Of a DNA stretch of 64,000 nucleotides, positions 1 through 9,511 are shown in pieces. Made by a program: the position numbers and the translations under genes. Numbering within the stretch: position 1 is the first letter of the stretch; each line of letters starts with the position of its first letter. This DNA is from Marinilabilia rubra (GTDB taxonomy: Bacteria; Bacteroidota; Bacteroidia; Bacteroidales; Marinilabiliaceae). The stretch is from the NCBI RefSeq assembly GCF_003121985.1, contig NZ_QEWP01000017.1, positions 1-64,000 of the forward strand. Direction: 5' to 3'. The notes under the pieces were generated by a model. That model was not told where the DNA came from and searched no databases. It worked only from the letters and a program-made list of their open reading frames with translations.

Positions 1-120
1 TGGCTAATCGAAAAAACAGATATACAAAGGGCTAGCAAGGTTCGGTCGACAAAAGGATTGATAGTTCATGCCTTTGGTCGTTTATCTGCTGCTTTTTTAA
101 ACTATGCTTTCAACCCTTGA
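1..120 (+). CDS. 3' end of an unidentified gene cut by the window edge
   Basis: The first frame is open from base 1 to a TGA at 118-120, giving about 39 residues that end in LNYAFNP. The composition looks coding (mixed charged and hydrophobic residues), but the piece is too short to assign a family. It converges with the next gene and the two overlap by about 19 bases at their 3' ends, which is unusual. Only the tail is visible, so neither start nor function can be given. Confidence 0.35.
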   Translation, partial: WLIEKTDIQRASKVRSTKGLIVHAFGRLSAAFLNYAFNP

Positions 121-650
121 TTCACATTACTAACTATTTTCAATAATCCCTTTGCATTATTATCGCCCAACCATTCACTAAAATAATGCAATCGTGAAGG
201 GTATTGATCTATAATCCCTTTTCTATAGCGAATTTCTGTCAGCCGGTTCAGGAAACATTCAAAATGCATATTGTCCTCTTTAATACAATTGGCAATAGCC
301 AGAACGTTTTCAACAAATGTAGTGCAATCAAATTCCCGTAAATTAATAACCATCTTCTCCTCCCCTTCCTGTTCAAGAGTATTTGCCACATAAGGGATCC
401 CGCGAAAATGCAAAGCAACATGGGAGATAACTGATGAAAGCAGACTATCAGAAAGATTTAGCGATTCTGAATATTGATAAACTTCCCTCAGCCTCAAAGA
501 ATCAACCGGGTTAAGAAAAACTACCCCTTTGGGTTCTTTTGCAGTTTTTAAATGTGAACGATCATCTTCTTGCTTCTTTTTGCCGGAACTTGAACATGAC
601 AACATAAGCAGAAGGGCAAAAAGCAATACGGTAACGGTCTTTTTTTCCAT
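102..650 (-). CDS. DUF1460 family lipoprotein, C-terminus probably truncated
   Basis: The stretch FDCTTFVENVLAIA and the later SRLHYFSEWLGDN match the DUF1460 family, cysteine peptidase/amidase-like proteins of the NlpC/P60-type fold thought to act on murein peptides. I start at the methionine at 650 because it is followed at once by a lysine-rich n-region, a hydrophobic core and a lipobox-like MLSC (Cys19), a lipoprotein signal; an upstream in-frame Met at 686 would spoil this. The protein is only about 182 residues, while family members are usually about 270-300. The sequence stops shortly after the SRLHYFSEW region, so the C-terminal third is missing. The tail overlaps the converging gene at the window edge. 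Family assignment is fairly sure; truncation is inferred. Confidence 0.7.
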   Translation of the reverse strand: MEKKTVTVLLFALLLMLSCSSSGKKKQEDDRSHLKTAKEPKGVVFLNPVDSLRLREVYQYSESLNLSDSLLSSVISHVALHFRGIPYVANTLEQEGEEKMVINLREFDCTTFVENVLAIANCIKEDNMHFECFLNRLTEIRYRKGIIDQYPSRLHYFSEWLGDNNAKGLLKIVSNVNQGLKA

Positions 651-995
651 ATGACCAAAATTATGCGATTCCCTCGAAAGCCGCAACCCATTTACAACAA
701 ATTAAATTAATGCATCACATAATTTTCATTTTCATCTAATGTTTCCAAAATTTTATCCCTCAATCTCAACCATTGGTAAAACGGGTATGTGAAATACTAT
801 CCGGAGTTACGAACAATTCATTATCTTAAGAGTTAATTATCCTGTTAAACCCCATTATTCAGACAAGTTCATAACTCTTTTAAGTTAAAACAGAATGCTG
901 TACCGGCCCTAAAACAGGAAATACATCAATATTATGCAATGGGCTTATAAAATCAGGAGGTGATTTATTTCAAAGATATACTAAAACCACTGTTC
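651..995. other. Intergenic region upstream of the leucine-degradation genes
   Basis: AT-rich gap between the divergent DUF1460 lipoprotein gene and the carboxyltransferase gene. It must hold both promoters, but I see no clear TTTG-N19-TAnnTTTG pair. An AGGAGG at 955-960 overlaps a GTG that could extend the next gene in frame; it is too close to serve that GTG and too far (35 bases) from the ATG at 996. Confidence 0.4.
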
Positions 996-2603
996 ATGAA
1001 TCCACTTGAAAGCAAAATAAATAATAATGACCACCAATTTCAAAGTAATTACACAACTTATCAATCTCTTGTTCAAAAACTTCAACAAAAAATCGAAGAG
1101 GTAAGTGAAGGTGGTCCCCCAAAACTCAAAGAGAAACATGTTGAACGGGGCAAATTACTGGTACGCCAAAGGATTGAAAAATTACTGGATCCCCATACCC
1201 CCTTCCTGGAGCTATCGCAACTTGCTGCCAACGATCAATACAATAACGAATTCCCCTCAGCAGGTATAGTCACCGGCATTGGAACCATCCACCACCGGGA
1301 GGTTATGATCATTGCCAATGATGCCACGGTAAAAGGTGGCACCTATGTTCACGAAACCATAAAAAAGCATCTCAGGGCACAAGAAATTGCAAGAGAAAAC
1401 CATCTGCCATGCATCTATCTGGTTGATTCAGGAGGGATTTTTCTACCAAACCAGGCAGAAGTTTTTCCTGACAAAGAAGATTTTGGAAGGATCTTTTACA
1501 ATCAGGCCCGATTATCTGCTGAAGGGATTCCACAAATTTCAATTGTGATGGGTTCATGCACAGCAGGAGGAGCTTACATCCCAGCCATGAGTGACGAAAC
1601 CATCATTATCAGAAATCAGGGAACCATATTCCTGGCCGGCCCTCCCCTTGTTAAAGCTGCAACAGGTGAAGAAGTCACCTCGGAAGAACTTGGTGGAGCT
1701 GCTGTTCATACCAGCATCAGTGGAGTGGCCGATTACATTGCTGAAAACGATGAACATGCTCTCTCCATTTGTCGCGACATAATTGAATCAACTGATGACG
1801 ACACGGGAGTAGTTGAGAACACTAATGAACCTGAATCTCCAATATTTGACCAGAAAGAATTATACGGACTCATTCCAGCTGGTAAAAGTTCATTTCCTGA
1901 TGTCCGGGAAATCATAATGCGTATTACCGATGGAAGCAGGTTTCACGAATTTAAACCGGATTATGGAAATACTCTGGTTACCGGATTTGCCCGAATTCAT
2001 GGCAGGAAGGTGGGAATCCTCGCCAACAACGGAGTTCTGTTTTCTGAATCCGCCCTCAAAGGCACTCACTTCATTGAGATATGCAATCACCGCAAAATCC
2101 CGATGGTATTCCTTCAGAACATCACGGGATTTATGGTGGGGAAAGATTATGAGCATGGTGGAATTGCAAAAGACGGGGCAAAGATGGTGCATGCACTGGC
2201 AAATTCCGTAGTACCCTTTTTTACAATAATAATAGGCGGCTCATATGGTGCCGGCAACTACGCCATGGGTGGCAGAGCTTACAACCCAAGACTTCTTTTC
2301 ATGTGGCCCAATGCCAGGATCTCAGTAATGGGAGCTCAACAAGCCGCAGAGGTTCTTATTACTTTGAAAAAAGACCAGGCAAAAGCCAAAAACAAAGAGG
2401 TTAAACCAGAGGAATTAAAAGCCATTGAAGACCAGATCATGGAGAAGTATGAAACTGAAGGCTCACCCTATTACAGCACAAGCAGACTTTGGGACGATGG
2501 AATAATTGACCCGCTACAAACCAGGGATATACTCGGTATAGCCATACACATGGCGTCCCGAAAAACAGTTGAAAAACCCAGATACGGAATTTTCAGAATG
2601 TAA
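996..2603 (+). CDS. mccB: Acyl-CoA carboxylase carboxyltransferase (beta) subunit, methylcrotonyl-CoA type
   Basis: Transfers carboxyl from biotin to 3-methylcrotonyl-CoA, giving 3-methylglutaconyl-CoA in leucine breakdown. The two crotonase-like halves of the carboxyltransferase fold are present: [16 protein letters not shown] near residue 185 and [14 protein letters not shown] near residue 413, with [17 protein letters not shown] and a C-terminal [10 protein letters not shown]. The N-terminal [16 protein letters not shown] and FLELSQLAA segments are typical of methylcrotonyl-CoA carboxylase beta chains rather than propionyl-CoA ones. I start at 996 (MNPLESK, 535 residues, the usual length) rather than an in-frame GTG at 960 lying inside an AGGAGG. 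The biotin subunit is two genes downstream. Substrate choice is supported by the neighbouring methylglutaconyl-CoA hydratase gene but not proven. Confidence 0.88.
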   Translation: MNPLESKINNNDHQFQSNYTTYQSLVQKLQQKIEEVSEGGPPKLKEKHVERGKLLVRQRIEKLLDPHTPFLELSQLAANDQYNNEFPSAGIVTGIGTIHHREVMIIANDATVKGGTYVHETIKKHLRAQEIARENHLPCIYLVDSGGIFLPNQAEVFPDKEDFGRIFYNQARLSAEGIPQISIVMGSCTAGGAYIPAMSDETIIIRNQGTIFLAGPPLVKAATGEEVTSEELGGAAVHTSISGVADYIAENDEHALSICRDIIESTDDDTGVVENTNEPESPIFDQKELYGLIPAGKSSFPDVREIIMRITDGSRFHEFKPDYGNTLVTGFARIHGRKVGILANNGVLFSESALKGTHFIEICNHRKIPMVFLQNITGFMVGKDYEHGGIAKDGAKMVHALANSVVPFFTIIIGGSYGAGNYAMGGRAYNPRLLFMWPNARISVMGAQQAAEVLITLKKDQAKAKNKEVKPEELKAIEDQIMEKYETEGSPYYSTSRLWDDGIIDPLQTRDILGIAIHMASRKTVEKPRYGIFRM

Positions 2604-2900
2604 ATTTTCACACAAAACTATGACAACCGTTCGTTAAACTATTCTAATGTATTGTAATCCATTTTAATTGTTTCATGACATGATATTTATTAAAACACAG
2701 ATTATCACAACACTCGGTTAAACACTGGTAATAATTAGTTATTCTACCACTTATGAAAGATCAAGGGAATGTAATAAAATGCAGATTAACAACACTAAAG
2801 TGTTCATCTTTCGTCTATCCAAAAGCCCCGGGACTAACAACCTATTGCCATCAATAATATACGAATTATCTTAAATCAATGAATCTAACGATCTATTACT

Positions 2901-3686
2901 ATGATATACTTAACTAAAAAATATGCTCAACATGTAGCCTATATTGAGTTGAGCAGACCTCAAAAGAAAAACGCACTCAATAAGGAGTTAATTGAACAGC
3001 TCATTGATTTTCTGGAAAAAACAGCAGATAGTAGTCAATTCAGGGTTCTGGTAATTTCCGGAAAAGAGAGATTTTTTTCTGCGGGAGCAGACCTTGCCTG
3101 GATGCAAAATGCCAAAGAGCAAAGTCACGAGCAAAATATGGCGGATGCCAATTTATTCAATAAGCTCTACGATACATTGAACAATTATCTTAAACCTGTT
3201 ATTGCAAGTGTTGAAGGAGGTGCTTTTGGTGGAGCCATTGGATTAATGGCTTGTGCTGATATAGTAATCACAACTCCTGAAGCCAATTTTGCCTTTTCAG
3301 AAACACGACTCGGACTGGTTCCTGCTACCGTAGCCCCCTGGGTAGTAAAAAAGACCGGATCTGCCTTTGCACGTTCAGTATTGGTAAGTGGTTTGAAATT
3401 TTCTGCAGAAGATGCAAAAGCAAACGGCTTAGTCCAATACATTTTTAGTCAGGAACAAATTCTTCCCCGAACGAGGGAAATAGCAAATCATATTGCCAGA
3501 AACAATCCTTTGGCCACCAAAGAAACTAAAAATCTGCTGAACAGAATCGATCATGAAATTGTTAAAATTGACGAAGAGTTAATGCAATATTGTTCGACAA
3601 AAATAGCAGATGCCCGAATCTCAGAAGAGGGTCAGGAAGGGGTAAATGCCTTTTTTGCTCAGCGCAAACCATCATGGAACCGTTAA
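2901..3686 (+). CDS. Enoyl-CoA hydratase, probably 3-methylglutaconyl-CoA hydratase
   Basis: Crotonase-superfamily protein of 261 residues. It has the oxyanion-hole segments FSAGADLAWMQ near residue 60 and GGAFGGAIGLMACADI near residue 107, followed by SETRLGLVPATVAPW, a variant typical of the AUH/LiuC branch that hydrates 3-methylglutaconyl-CoA to HMG-CoA. It lies between the two carboxylase subunit genes, as in leucine/isovalerate (liu) operons, and stops three bases before the biotin subunit gene. The 297-bp gap upstream holds no gene. Because it is embedded in the carboxylase pair, the HMG-CoA-forming role is the most economical reading; a general short-chain enoyl-CoA hydratase is the alternative. 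Confidence 0.83.
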   Translation: MIYLTKKYAQHVAYIELSRPQKKNALNKELIEQLIDFLEKTADSSQFRVLVISGKERFFSAGADLAWMQNAKEQSHEQNMADANLFNKLYDTLNNYLKPVIASVEGGAFGGAIGLMACADIVITTPEANFAFSETRLGLVPATVAPWVVKKTGSAFARSVLVSGLKFSAEDAKANGLVQYIFSQEQILPRTREIANHIARNNPLATKETKNLLNRIDHEIVKIDEELMQYCSTKIADARISEEGQEGVNAFFAQRKPSWNR

Positions 3687-3689
3687 GAA

Positions 3690-5675
3690 ATGAACCAGCG
3701 CCAGATTAATAAAATCTTTGTAGCCAACCGGGGGGAAATTGCCCTTCGTATTATATCTACGGCTCAAAAGATGGGTATAAACACAGTTTTACCTGTCACT
3801 GCCCATGAAAAAGAGAGCTTACCAGCCAAAAAAGCTGATAAAGTATTTCTATTGAAATCAACTGATTTGGCAAAAACGTACCTGGATGCTGATCTTATGA
3901 TCAACTTAGCAATATCCTATGAAGCTGATGCCATTCATCCGGGTTATGGGTTCCTTTCTGAAAATACGGTTTTTGCTGATAAAGTTGAAAAAGCAGGATT
4001 GATATGGATTGGCCCCTCCCCTGAAGCAATTGCTAAAATGGGAAACAAATTGAGGGCCAGGGAGATTGCCCGGGAAGCCGGTATTTCTGTTACCAGGGCG
4101 CTCACTGGAAAAGGTGAGGAAATTCTTAATAACCATAAAACTCTTTCCTTCCCCCTACTCATCAAAGCTGCGGCAGGCGGTGGCGGGAAAGGAATGAAGA
4201 TAGCCCGCGACTATCAAGACCTGGAAGAGATGCTCCTGACAGCCGGCCGTGAAGCAAAAAGCTATTTTGGTGATGAAACCGTTTTTGTAGAAGAGTACAT
4301 AGAGAACCCCAGGCATATTGAAGTTCAGGTATTCGGAGATCAAAGTGGAAACAATGTACACTTATTTGAAAGAGAGTGTTCCATTCAGAGACGTTATCAA
4401 AAAATCATTGAAGAAGCCCCATCTCCGTTTGCCAATGAGCAACTAAGGTCAAATCTTACCGCTGATGCGCTTAAATTATGTCGTGCCATTAATTACCATA
4501 ATGCCGGAACTGTTGAATTTCTGGTTGACAGTCAGGGCAAACACTATTTCCTCGAAATGAACACCCGTCTTCAGGTAGAGCACCCCGTTACCGAAGCCAT
4601 AACAGGCCTGGATTTGGTTGAACAACAAATTAAAGTAGCGATGGGCCTCCCCCTCGATTTCACTCAGGATGAAATTATAATAAAAGGGCATGCCATTGAA
4701 GCTAGAGTTTATGCAGAAGATGCGTTAACAGATTTCAGCCCGGCTCCGGGAGATATAAATTTTGTAAAATGGCCGGATTCAAAGAAAGTCAGAACCGATA
4801 CTTTCTTCGACACAAAAACTGAGATTCAGCCTGAATTTGACCCGATGCTGGCTAAAATTACCTCATATGCTTTCAACAGAGATGCTGCTATTACGAAATT
4901 ATCTAATGCTCTGGAGCAAACATCTATCCTTGGGGTAACAACGAACCTGCCTTATCTGAGTGAGTTGCTAAAAACCAACGCTTTCAGAAATGGAGACACC
5001 ACCACTCATTTTACGGCACAGCATCACAACATATTAAAAGAAGCAATTAACCCCAACGGAAGTGAAAAAACCCGTCTTCTCTGGGCCGCTTACCTGGTTT
5101 GGCTGAGCCGCTACAGGCAGCAATCCTCCCGGAATATTTGGTCAAGACTTGGACACCAGCGGTGGAGTGGCCATTGTACGGTAAAATTCAACAATAAAGA
5201 ATATGAATTAAAAAGAACAAATGAGAGTGGCCAAAACAATCTTTTCTGGGAAGCTGAAGGAATGACAATGCCACCAATATCAGACATGGTTTTCTCAGGG
5301 AACCATATGTCTTTCAGGCTAACAGACATCTGGCACTATTTATATTGGCAGTACCTGAAAAGTGGTGAATTGCTTTTGGGTGCTGATGGCTATACTTACC
5401 GTCTCATTCCGGGATTTCAGCTCCCCAAAAAGGTTGAACTGCATAATAGTCATGAAAATATGGACAAAATAGTAGCTCCAATTCCAGGCAGAATCACCTC
5501 TGTTCTTGCCTCTCCGGGAGAAAAGGTCACCAAGGGAACGCCTTTGATGATTTTGGAAGCCATGAAAATGGAAAATACGATTAATGCTCTATCCGACGGC
5601 ATTTTAAAAAACATTTGCATTCATAACGGAGACCAGGTTAAAGCCGGACAGGTATTGGTAGAATTTGAAAATTAG
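3690..5675 (+). CDS. mccA: Biotin carboxylase / biotin carrier (alpha) subunit of methylcrotonyl-CoA carboxylase
   Basis: ATP-dependent carboxylation of biotin, partner of the carboxyltransferase at 996-2603. Order of domains: biotin carboxylase N-domain (FVANRGEIALRI at the start), ATP-grasp with the glycine-rich AAAGGGGKGMKIA near residue 165, ECSIQRRYQKIIEEAP, the catalytic EMNTRLQVEHPVTEAITG, a linker of about 130 residues, and a C-terminal biotinyl domain with EAMKMENT, where Lys626 should carry biotin. Length 661 fits bacterial methylcrotonyl-CoA or propionyl-CoA carboxylase alpha chains. The gene begins three bases after the hydratase stop, so the two are surely cotranscribed. No key residue appears to be missing. 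Confidence 0.9.
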   Translation: MNQRQINKIFVANRGEIALRIISTAQKMGINTVLPVTAHEKESLPAKKADKVFLLKSTDLAKTYLDADLMINLAISYEADAIHPGYGFLSENTVFADKVEKAGLIWIGPSPEAIAKMGNKLRAREIAREAGISVTRALTGKGEEILNNHKTLSFPLLIKAAAGGGGKGMKIARDYQDLEEMLLTAGREAKSYFGDETVFVEEYIENPRHIEVQVFGDQSGNNVHLFERECSIQRRYQKIIEEAPSPFANEQLRSNLTADALKLCRAINYHNAGTVEFLVDSQGKHYFLEMNTRLQVEHPVTEAITGLDLVEQQIKVAMGLPLDFTQDEIIIKGHAIEARVYAEDALTDFSPAPGDINFVKWPDSKKVRTDTFFDTKTEIQPEFDPMLAKITSYAFNRDAAITKLSNALEQTSILGVTTNLPYLSELLKTNAFRNGDTTTHFTAQHHNILKEAINPNGSEKTRLLWAAYLVWLSRYRQQSSRNIWSRLGHQRWSGHCTVKFNNKEYELKRTNESGQNNLFWEAEGMTMPPISDMVFSGNHMSFRLTDIWHYLYWQYLKSGELLLGADGYTYRLIPGFQLPKKVELHNSHENMDKIVAPIPGRITSVLASPGEKVTKGTPLMILEAMKMENTINALSDGILKNICIHNGDQVKAGQVLVEFEN

Positions 5676-5744
5676 CCAGGTCGTTTTATCATAAAACAAT
5701 GAGCCACTGAATTGTTAAAACATCATTCATTAAATCTATAATCC

Positions 5745-6890
5745 ATGATATTAACCACCAAAGAACACGAAGCTTATCGTCATAAAGTGCGCGAATTTGC
5801 CGAATCAATAATCAAGCCTGAAGCAGAACAATTGGACAGGGAGGAAAAATTCTCTTCGGAATTAACCCGAAAAATGGGAAAAGCCGGTTTCTTTGGAATT
5901 ACCCTCCCCAAAGAATATGGAGGCCAGGGACTGGACACCCTCTCGTATATCATTGCAGTAGAGGAACTTTCAAGGATTGACGCTTCTCAGGCAGGCACTA
6001 TCGCTGCCCATAACAGTCTGGGTATCAATCCTATTTTTGAATATGGCAATGAAGAGCAAAAAGCAAAATATCTTCCAAAACTCACCTCTGGCGAGCATTT
6101 GTGGGCATTTGGACTAACGGAAGAAACCGCAGGCTCGGATGCACGAGGCACTCAAACCAAGGCTGTCAGGGAAAACGACCAATGGGTAATCAACGGCAGC
6201 AAACGTTATATTACCAATTCGGCCAATGAACTTACCCTCGGGGCTACACTTCAGGTTATGGTGACCGATGAAAACGGGAAAGAGAAACTAACCACAATTC
6301 TGGTTGAAAAAGATACTCCCGGTTTTTCCTCGGAACGAATGACAGGAAAAATGATGTGGCGCGCCTCAGATACCGGTCGAATTAAACTGGAAAATTGCCG
6401 TGTTCCTCACTCCAACCTTTTGGGAAAAGAAGGCCAGGGAGCACGCTACATGCTAAAAACACTCGACGCAGGCCGTTTGTCAATTGCTGCAATGGGGGTA
6501 GGCCTGGCGCAGGGGGCATTTGAAATGGCGTTGGAATATGCCCATAAGCGTAAACAATTTGGACAACCCATCTCTAAATTTCAGGCCATCAGTTTTAAAC
6601 TGGCAGATATGGATATGAAACTTGAGCTGGCCAGAAATACACTTTACAAAGGTTGTCTTCTCAAAGACCAGGGTTTGCCATATGGCAGAGAAGCAGCTAT
6701 AGCAAAACTTTACAGTTCGGAAATTGCTCGCGAAATTGCTGATGAAGCCATACAGATATTTGGTGGTTCCGGTCTGTTTAAGGACAATCCCATCGAGCGT
6801 TTTTACCGGGATCAAAGAATACTGCAGATAGGTGAAGGAACTTCTGAAATTCTTAGATTTGTGATTGCAAGACATCTTGGAATAAAATAG
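5745..6890 (+). CDS. Acyl-CoA dehydrogenase (short/branched-chain type)
   Basis: FAD-dependent alpha,beta-dehydrogenation of an acyl-CoA thioester, electrons passing to ETF. Family signatures include AFGLTEETAGSDA, the FAD-binding KRKQFGQPISKFQ and a C-terminal QIFGGSGLFKDNPIERFYRDQRI. Length 381 is standard. By position it would be isovaleryl-CoA dehydrogenase, the step before methylcrotonyl-CoA carboxylase. However, the C-terminal motif reads IGEGTSEI, so Glu364 occupies the catalytic-base position of butyryl-CoA, medium-chain and 2-methylbutyryl-CoA dehydrogenases; true isovaleryl-CoA dehydrogenases have Ala or Gly there and use another glutamate. The substrate may thus be butyryl- or 2-methylbutyryl-CoA, or a broad branched range. 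Family certain, substrate open. Confidence 0.88.
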   Translation: MILTTKEHEAYRHKVREFAESIIKPEAEQLDREEKFSSELTRKMGKAGFFGITLPKEYGGQGLDTLSYIIAVEELSRIDASQAGTIAAHNSLGINPIFEYGNEEQKAKYLPKLTSGEHLWAFGLTEETAGSDARGTQTKAVRENDQWVINGSKRYITNSANELTLGATLQVMVTDENGKEKLTTILVEKDTPGFSSERMTGKMMWRASDTGRIKLENCRVPHSNLLGKEGQGARYMLKTLDAGRLSIAAMGVGLAQGAFEMALEYAHKRKQFGQPISKFQAISFKLADMDMKLELARNTLYKGCLLKDQGLPYGREAAIAKLYSSEIAREIADEAIQIFGGSGLFKDNPIERFYRDQRILQIGEGTSEILRFVIARHLGIK

Positions 6891-6956
6891 CAGTAACCAA
6901 AGACCACCACAGTCTGACTAAATTTGCTTTTTTGATCATTGTTTAAAAAATTATTA

Positions 6957-7958
6957 ATGAGTGACAGAAAAAAAGACCATATAGATTTGGCTTTCTCTTC
7001 CAGAACAGAGACCGGTGATGCTGACAGGCGGTTTTATTACGAACCTTTACTGGCTGCTCACCACGACGGGCGGTTTGAACCATTCAGTTTCGCCGGAAAG
7101 TCTATGCGGCTTCCGATGTGGGTAAGCAGCATGACCGGTGGAACAGAAAAAGCCGGAACCATCAACCGTAATTTGGCAACAGCCTGCGGAGAATACGGAA
7201 TGGGAATGGGTTTGGGCTCTTGTCGCTCACTACTTAAAGATGATCAACATCTGGCAGATTTCGATGTCAGACAATATATGGGTAGCAACACTCCATTATA
7301 TGCTAATCTGGGGATTGCTCAGCTGGAAAAGCTGGTGGAGAACAAGCAGGAAGAACTGGTGGAAGAGCTGGTTGAGAAACTTAAAGCTGATGGCATTATC
7401 ATTCATATTAATCCCCTTCAGGAAGCTTTTCAACCTGAAGGGGATTTTCTAAAAACACCTCCCATCGAAACCATTGAAGCTTTTCTTTATCGCACCAATC
7501 TGAGAGTCATTGTAAAAGAAGTGGGCCAGGGAATGGGACCGGCGAGTTTGCAAAAACTTCTCATACTGCCCCTTGAAGCCATTGAATTTGGAGCTTTGGG
7601 AGGTACCAACTTCACTAAACTAGAGTTAAACAGGCAAACGAAAGGTTATAACTCTCATTTTGACACCTTCGGAAGAGTTGGACATACAGCCGCTGAAATG
7701 ACCGCTTTTGTGAACCAAATAGTAGACCAGGAAACTGTTAATTGCCGCCAATTAATCATTTCGGGTGGCATAACCAATGTTCCTGACGGATATTATCTCA
7801 CTCAAAAATGTAAGTTGAATGCAATATTCGGCATGGGGTCTACCTTCCTTAAGCATGCTATGGGAGATTATCAGGATTTGGCCATTTTCATAAATCAGCT
7901 GCAACAAGCATTAGGGATCGCCAAAAACTTTCTCATTCCCACTTCAAATGATCTATAA
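6957..7958 (+). CDS. fni: Type 2 isopentenyl-diphosphate delta-isomerase
   Basis: FMN- and NADPH-dependent interconversion of isopentenyl and dimethylallyl diphosphate. Recognisable motifs are RKKDHIDLAF at the N-terminus, SSMTGGTEKAGTINRNLA, MGLGSCRSLL, the substrate/metal-binding HINPLQEAFQPEGD, and GALGGTNFTKLE for FMN phosphate binding. I start at the ATG at 6957 (MSDRKKDHID, 333 residues) rather than a TTG at 6939. The gene follows the acyl-CoA dehydrogenase by 66 bases on the same strand and precedes the other mevalonate-pathway genes, after a 200-bp inverted-repeat element. No odd features in the protein. Confidence 0.9.
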   Translation: MSDRKKDHIDLAFSSRTETGDADRRFYYEPLLAAHHDGRFEPFSFAGKSMRLPMWVSSMTGGTEKAGTINRNLATACGEYGMGMGLGSCRSLLKDDQHLADFDVRQYMGSNTPLYANLGIAQLEKLVENKQEELVEELVEKLKADGIIIHINPLQEAFQPEGDFLKTPPIETIEAFLYRTNLRVIVKEVGQGMGPASLQKLLILPLEAIEFGALGGTNFTKLELNRQTKGYNSHFDTFGRVGHTAAEMTAFVNQIVDQETVNCRQLIISGGITNVPDGYYLTQKCKLNAIFGMGSTFLKHAMGDYQDLAIFINQLQQALGIAKNFLIPTSNDL

Positions 7959-7981
7959 TTTTTTTTTGAACAAAACAGGGC

Positions 7982-8181
7982 TAATTAGCGCCTGTCTATA
8001 AAGTAAGTAAAGTATGTTTTTAGTCATGTATCTGATCAGAAAGTGCCAATTGCAAAGCCTGCCCCGATTTTTCTTCGGGGGCTTGCGAAGCCCCCAAAAG
8101 CGGAGTCCCTATACTTCGGGATGAGTATTTTGGTGGCAAGCATAACGCAGCAAGTGGTACTTTAAGGACAGACACTAATTA
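7982..8181. repeat. About 200-bp element with 24-bp terminal inverted repeats (MITE-like)
   Basis: The ends at 7982-8005 and 8158-8181 are inverted repeats matching at 20 of 24 positions (TAATTAG...CTGTC...TAAAGTA against the reverse complement of TACTTTAAGGACAG...CTAATTA). Between them lie internal hairpins: GGGGGCTT-GCG-AAGCCCCC near 8087-8106 and a CCCCGA/TCGGGG pair just before it. No open frame is present. The geometry suits a miniature inverted-repeat transposable element, or a long structured leader for the HMG-CoA reductase gene, which starts 8 bases later. Confidence 0.5.
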
Positions 8182-8188
8182 TATCGCT

Positions 8189-9499
8189 ATGGGGTCAATA
8201 ATAATGGGATTTTCCAGGATGTCTCGCCAGGAGAAAATAGAAACACTTATTGAGTATTACAAATTACCGGAGGATTTCGCAAATCGTCTTGCTGACTTCC
8301 GTCACCCTGAAAAACAGGAATTATTTGATGATTTTTCGGAAAACACACTGTCCAATTTCTACTTGCCTTTTGGTGTAGCGCCTAATTTTCTGGTTGACGA
8401 CCAAACATATGTAGTTCCGATGGTTGTAGAAGAAAGTTCAGTAGTTGCTGCTGCAAGTCGCGCCGCTTCTTTCTGGGCCGCAAATGGTGGTTTTAAAACA
8501 ACCATTCACAACACATTAAAAAAAGGCCAGATCTGGTTTGAATGGAAAGGACCTGCCTCCTTTTTAGATCCCCTTCCAAAATCTATGTTTGAATATCTTT
8601 CCGAGGCACTTTATCCGGTAACGCGCAAAATGGAGAAGCGTGGTGGGGGCATCATTGAAATGGAAGTGATCGAACTGGATGGCAAACCCGGCATATTCCA
8701 GCTGGAGGTAGGCTTTGAAACCATTGAAAGCATGGGCGCCAACTTCATCAACTCCTGTCTGGAAGAGATGAAAGAGCCATTGAAAAATTATTTCAGGGCC
8801 CATGCTGAACTGAAGCAATACGGCGAGCCCGACATAATAATGGCCATCCTGTCTAATTACACCACCAAGTGCCTTGTTACATCACGGGTGGAATGTCCCG
8901 TTGATTCCCTTAAAGCATATAGTGCTAATCTTTCGCCCGCCGAATTTGCCCGCAAATTTAAAAGAGCTGTAGACATTGCTCTGGGCGACACATCAAGGGC
9001 AGTAACTCACAACAAAGGTATTTTTAATGGAATCGACTCGGTTGTAATAGCCACAGGCAATGATTTTAGGGCGGCAGAAGCAGCAGGACATGCATGGGCA
9101 GCCAAAGATGGGAAATACCGCTCATTGTCAAAATGCGAAATAACACCGGATGGCCTTTTCCGGATGGAGCTTACAACCCCCCTTGCCCTTGGCACGGTTG
9201 GAGGACTCACTCGTCTACATCCAATGGCAGCCCTCGCACAAGAGATGCTTGGCAACCCCGAAGCCACAGAGCTCATGGGAATTGCGGCAGCTGCAGGTTT
9301 GGCAAATAACTTTTCAGCTGTGGCTTCATTGGTTACCACGGGCATTCAGAAAGGACATATGAAACTGCATCTCTCCAATCTCTTAAAAGCAATGTCAGCC
9401 ACCCCGGAAGAACAAAAAAAATGTATGGAATATTTCTCAGACAAAACTGTTTCTGCAAGGGCTGTGGAAGAATACTTACAAACATTGAGAGCCAAATAA
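8189..9499 (+). CDS. mvaA: Hydroxymethylglutaryl-CoA reductase, class II
   Basis: Reduces HMG-CoA to mevalonate (or the reverse). The protein of up to 436 residues shows the catalytic set of class II reductases: a glutamate in VVEESSVVAAAS near residue 82, a lysine in THNKGIFNG near 273, an aspartate in ATGNDFRAAEA near 290 and a histidine in QKGHMKLHLSN near 387, the same order and spacing as Glu83, Lys267, Asp283 and His381 of Pseudomonas mevalonii. Start may be 8189 or the internal Met codons at 8204 or 8219. It is followed by three GHMP-superfamily genes in a tight run. Class II enzymes are often degradative, but here the kinase and decarboxylase neighbours argue for biosynthesis. Confidence 0.92.
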   Translation: MGSIIMGFSRMSRQEKIETLIEYYKLPEDFANRLADFRHPEKQELFDDFSENTLSNFYLPFGVAPNFLVDDQTYVVPMVVEESSVVAAASRAASFWAANGGFKTTIHNTLKKGQIWFEWKGPASFLDPLPKSMFEYLSEALYPVTRKMEKRGGGIIEMEVIELDGKPGIFQLEVGFETIESMGANFINSCLEEMKEPLKNYFRAHAELKQYGEPDIIMAILSNYTTKCLVTSRVECPVDSLKAYSANLSPAEFARKFKRAVDIALGDTSRAVTHNKGIFNGIDSVVIATGNDFRAAEAAGHAWAAKDGKYRSLSKCEITPDGLFRMELTTPLALGTVGGLTRLHPMAALAQEMLGNPEATELMGIAAAAGLANNFSAVASLVTTGIQKGHMKLHLSNLLKAMSATPEEQKKCMEYFSDKTVSARAVEEYLQTLRAK

Positions 9500-9511
9500 A
9501 ACAATTACAGT

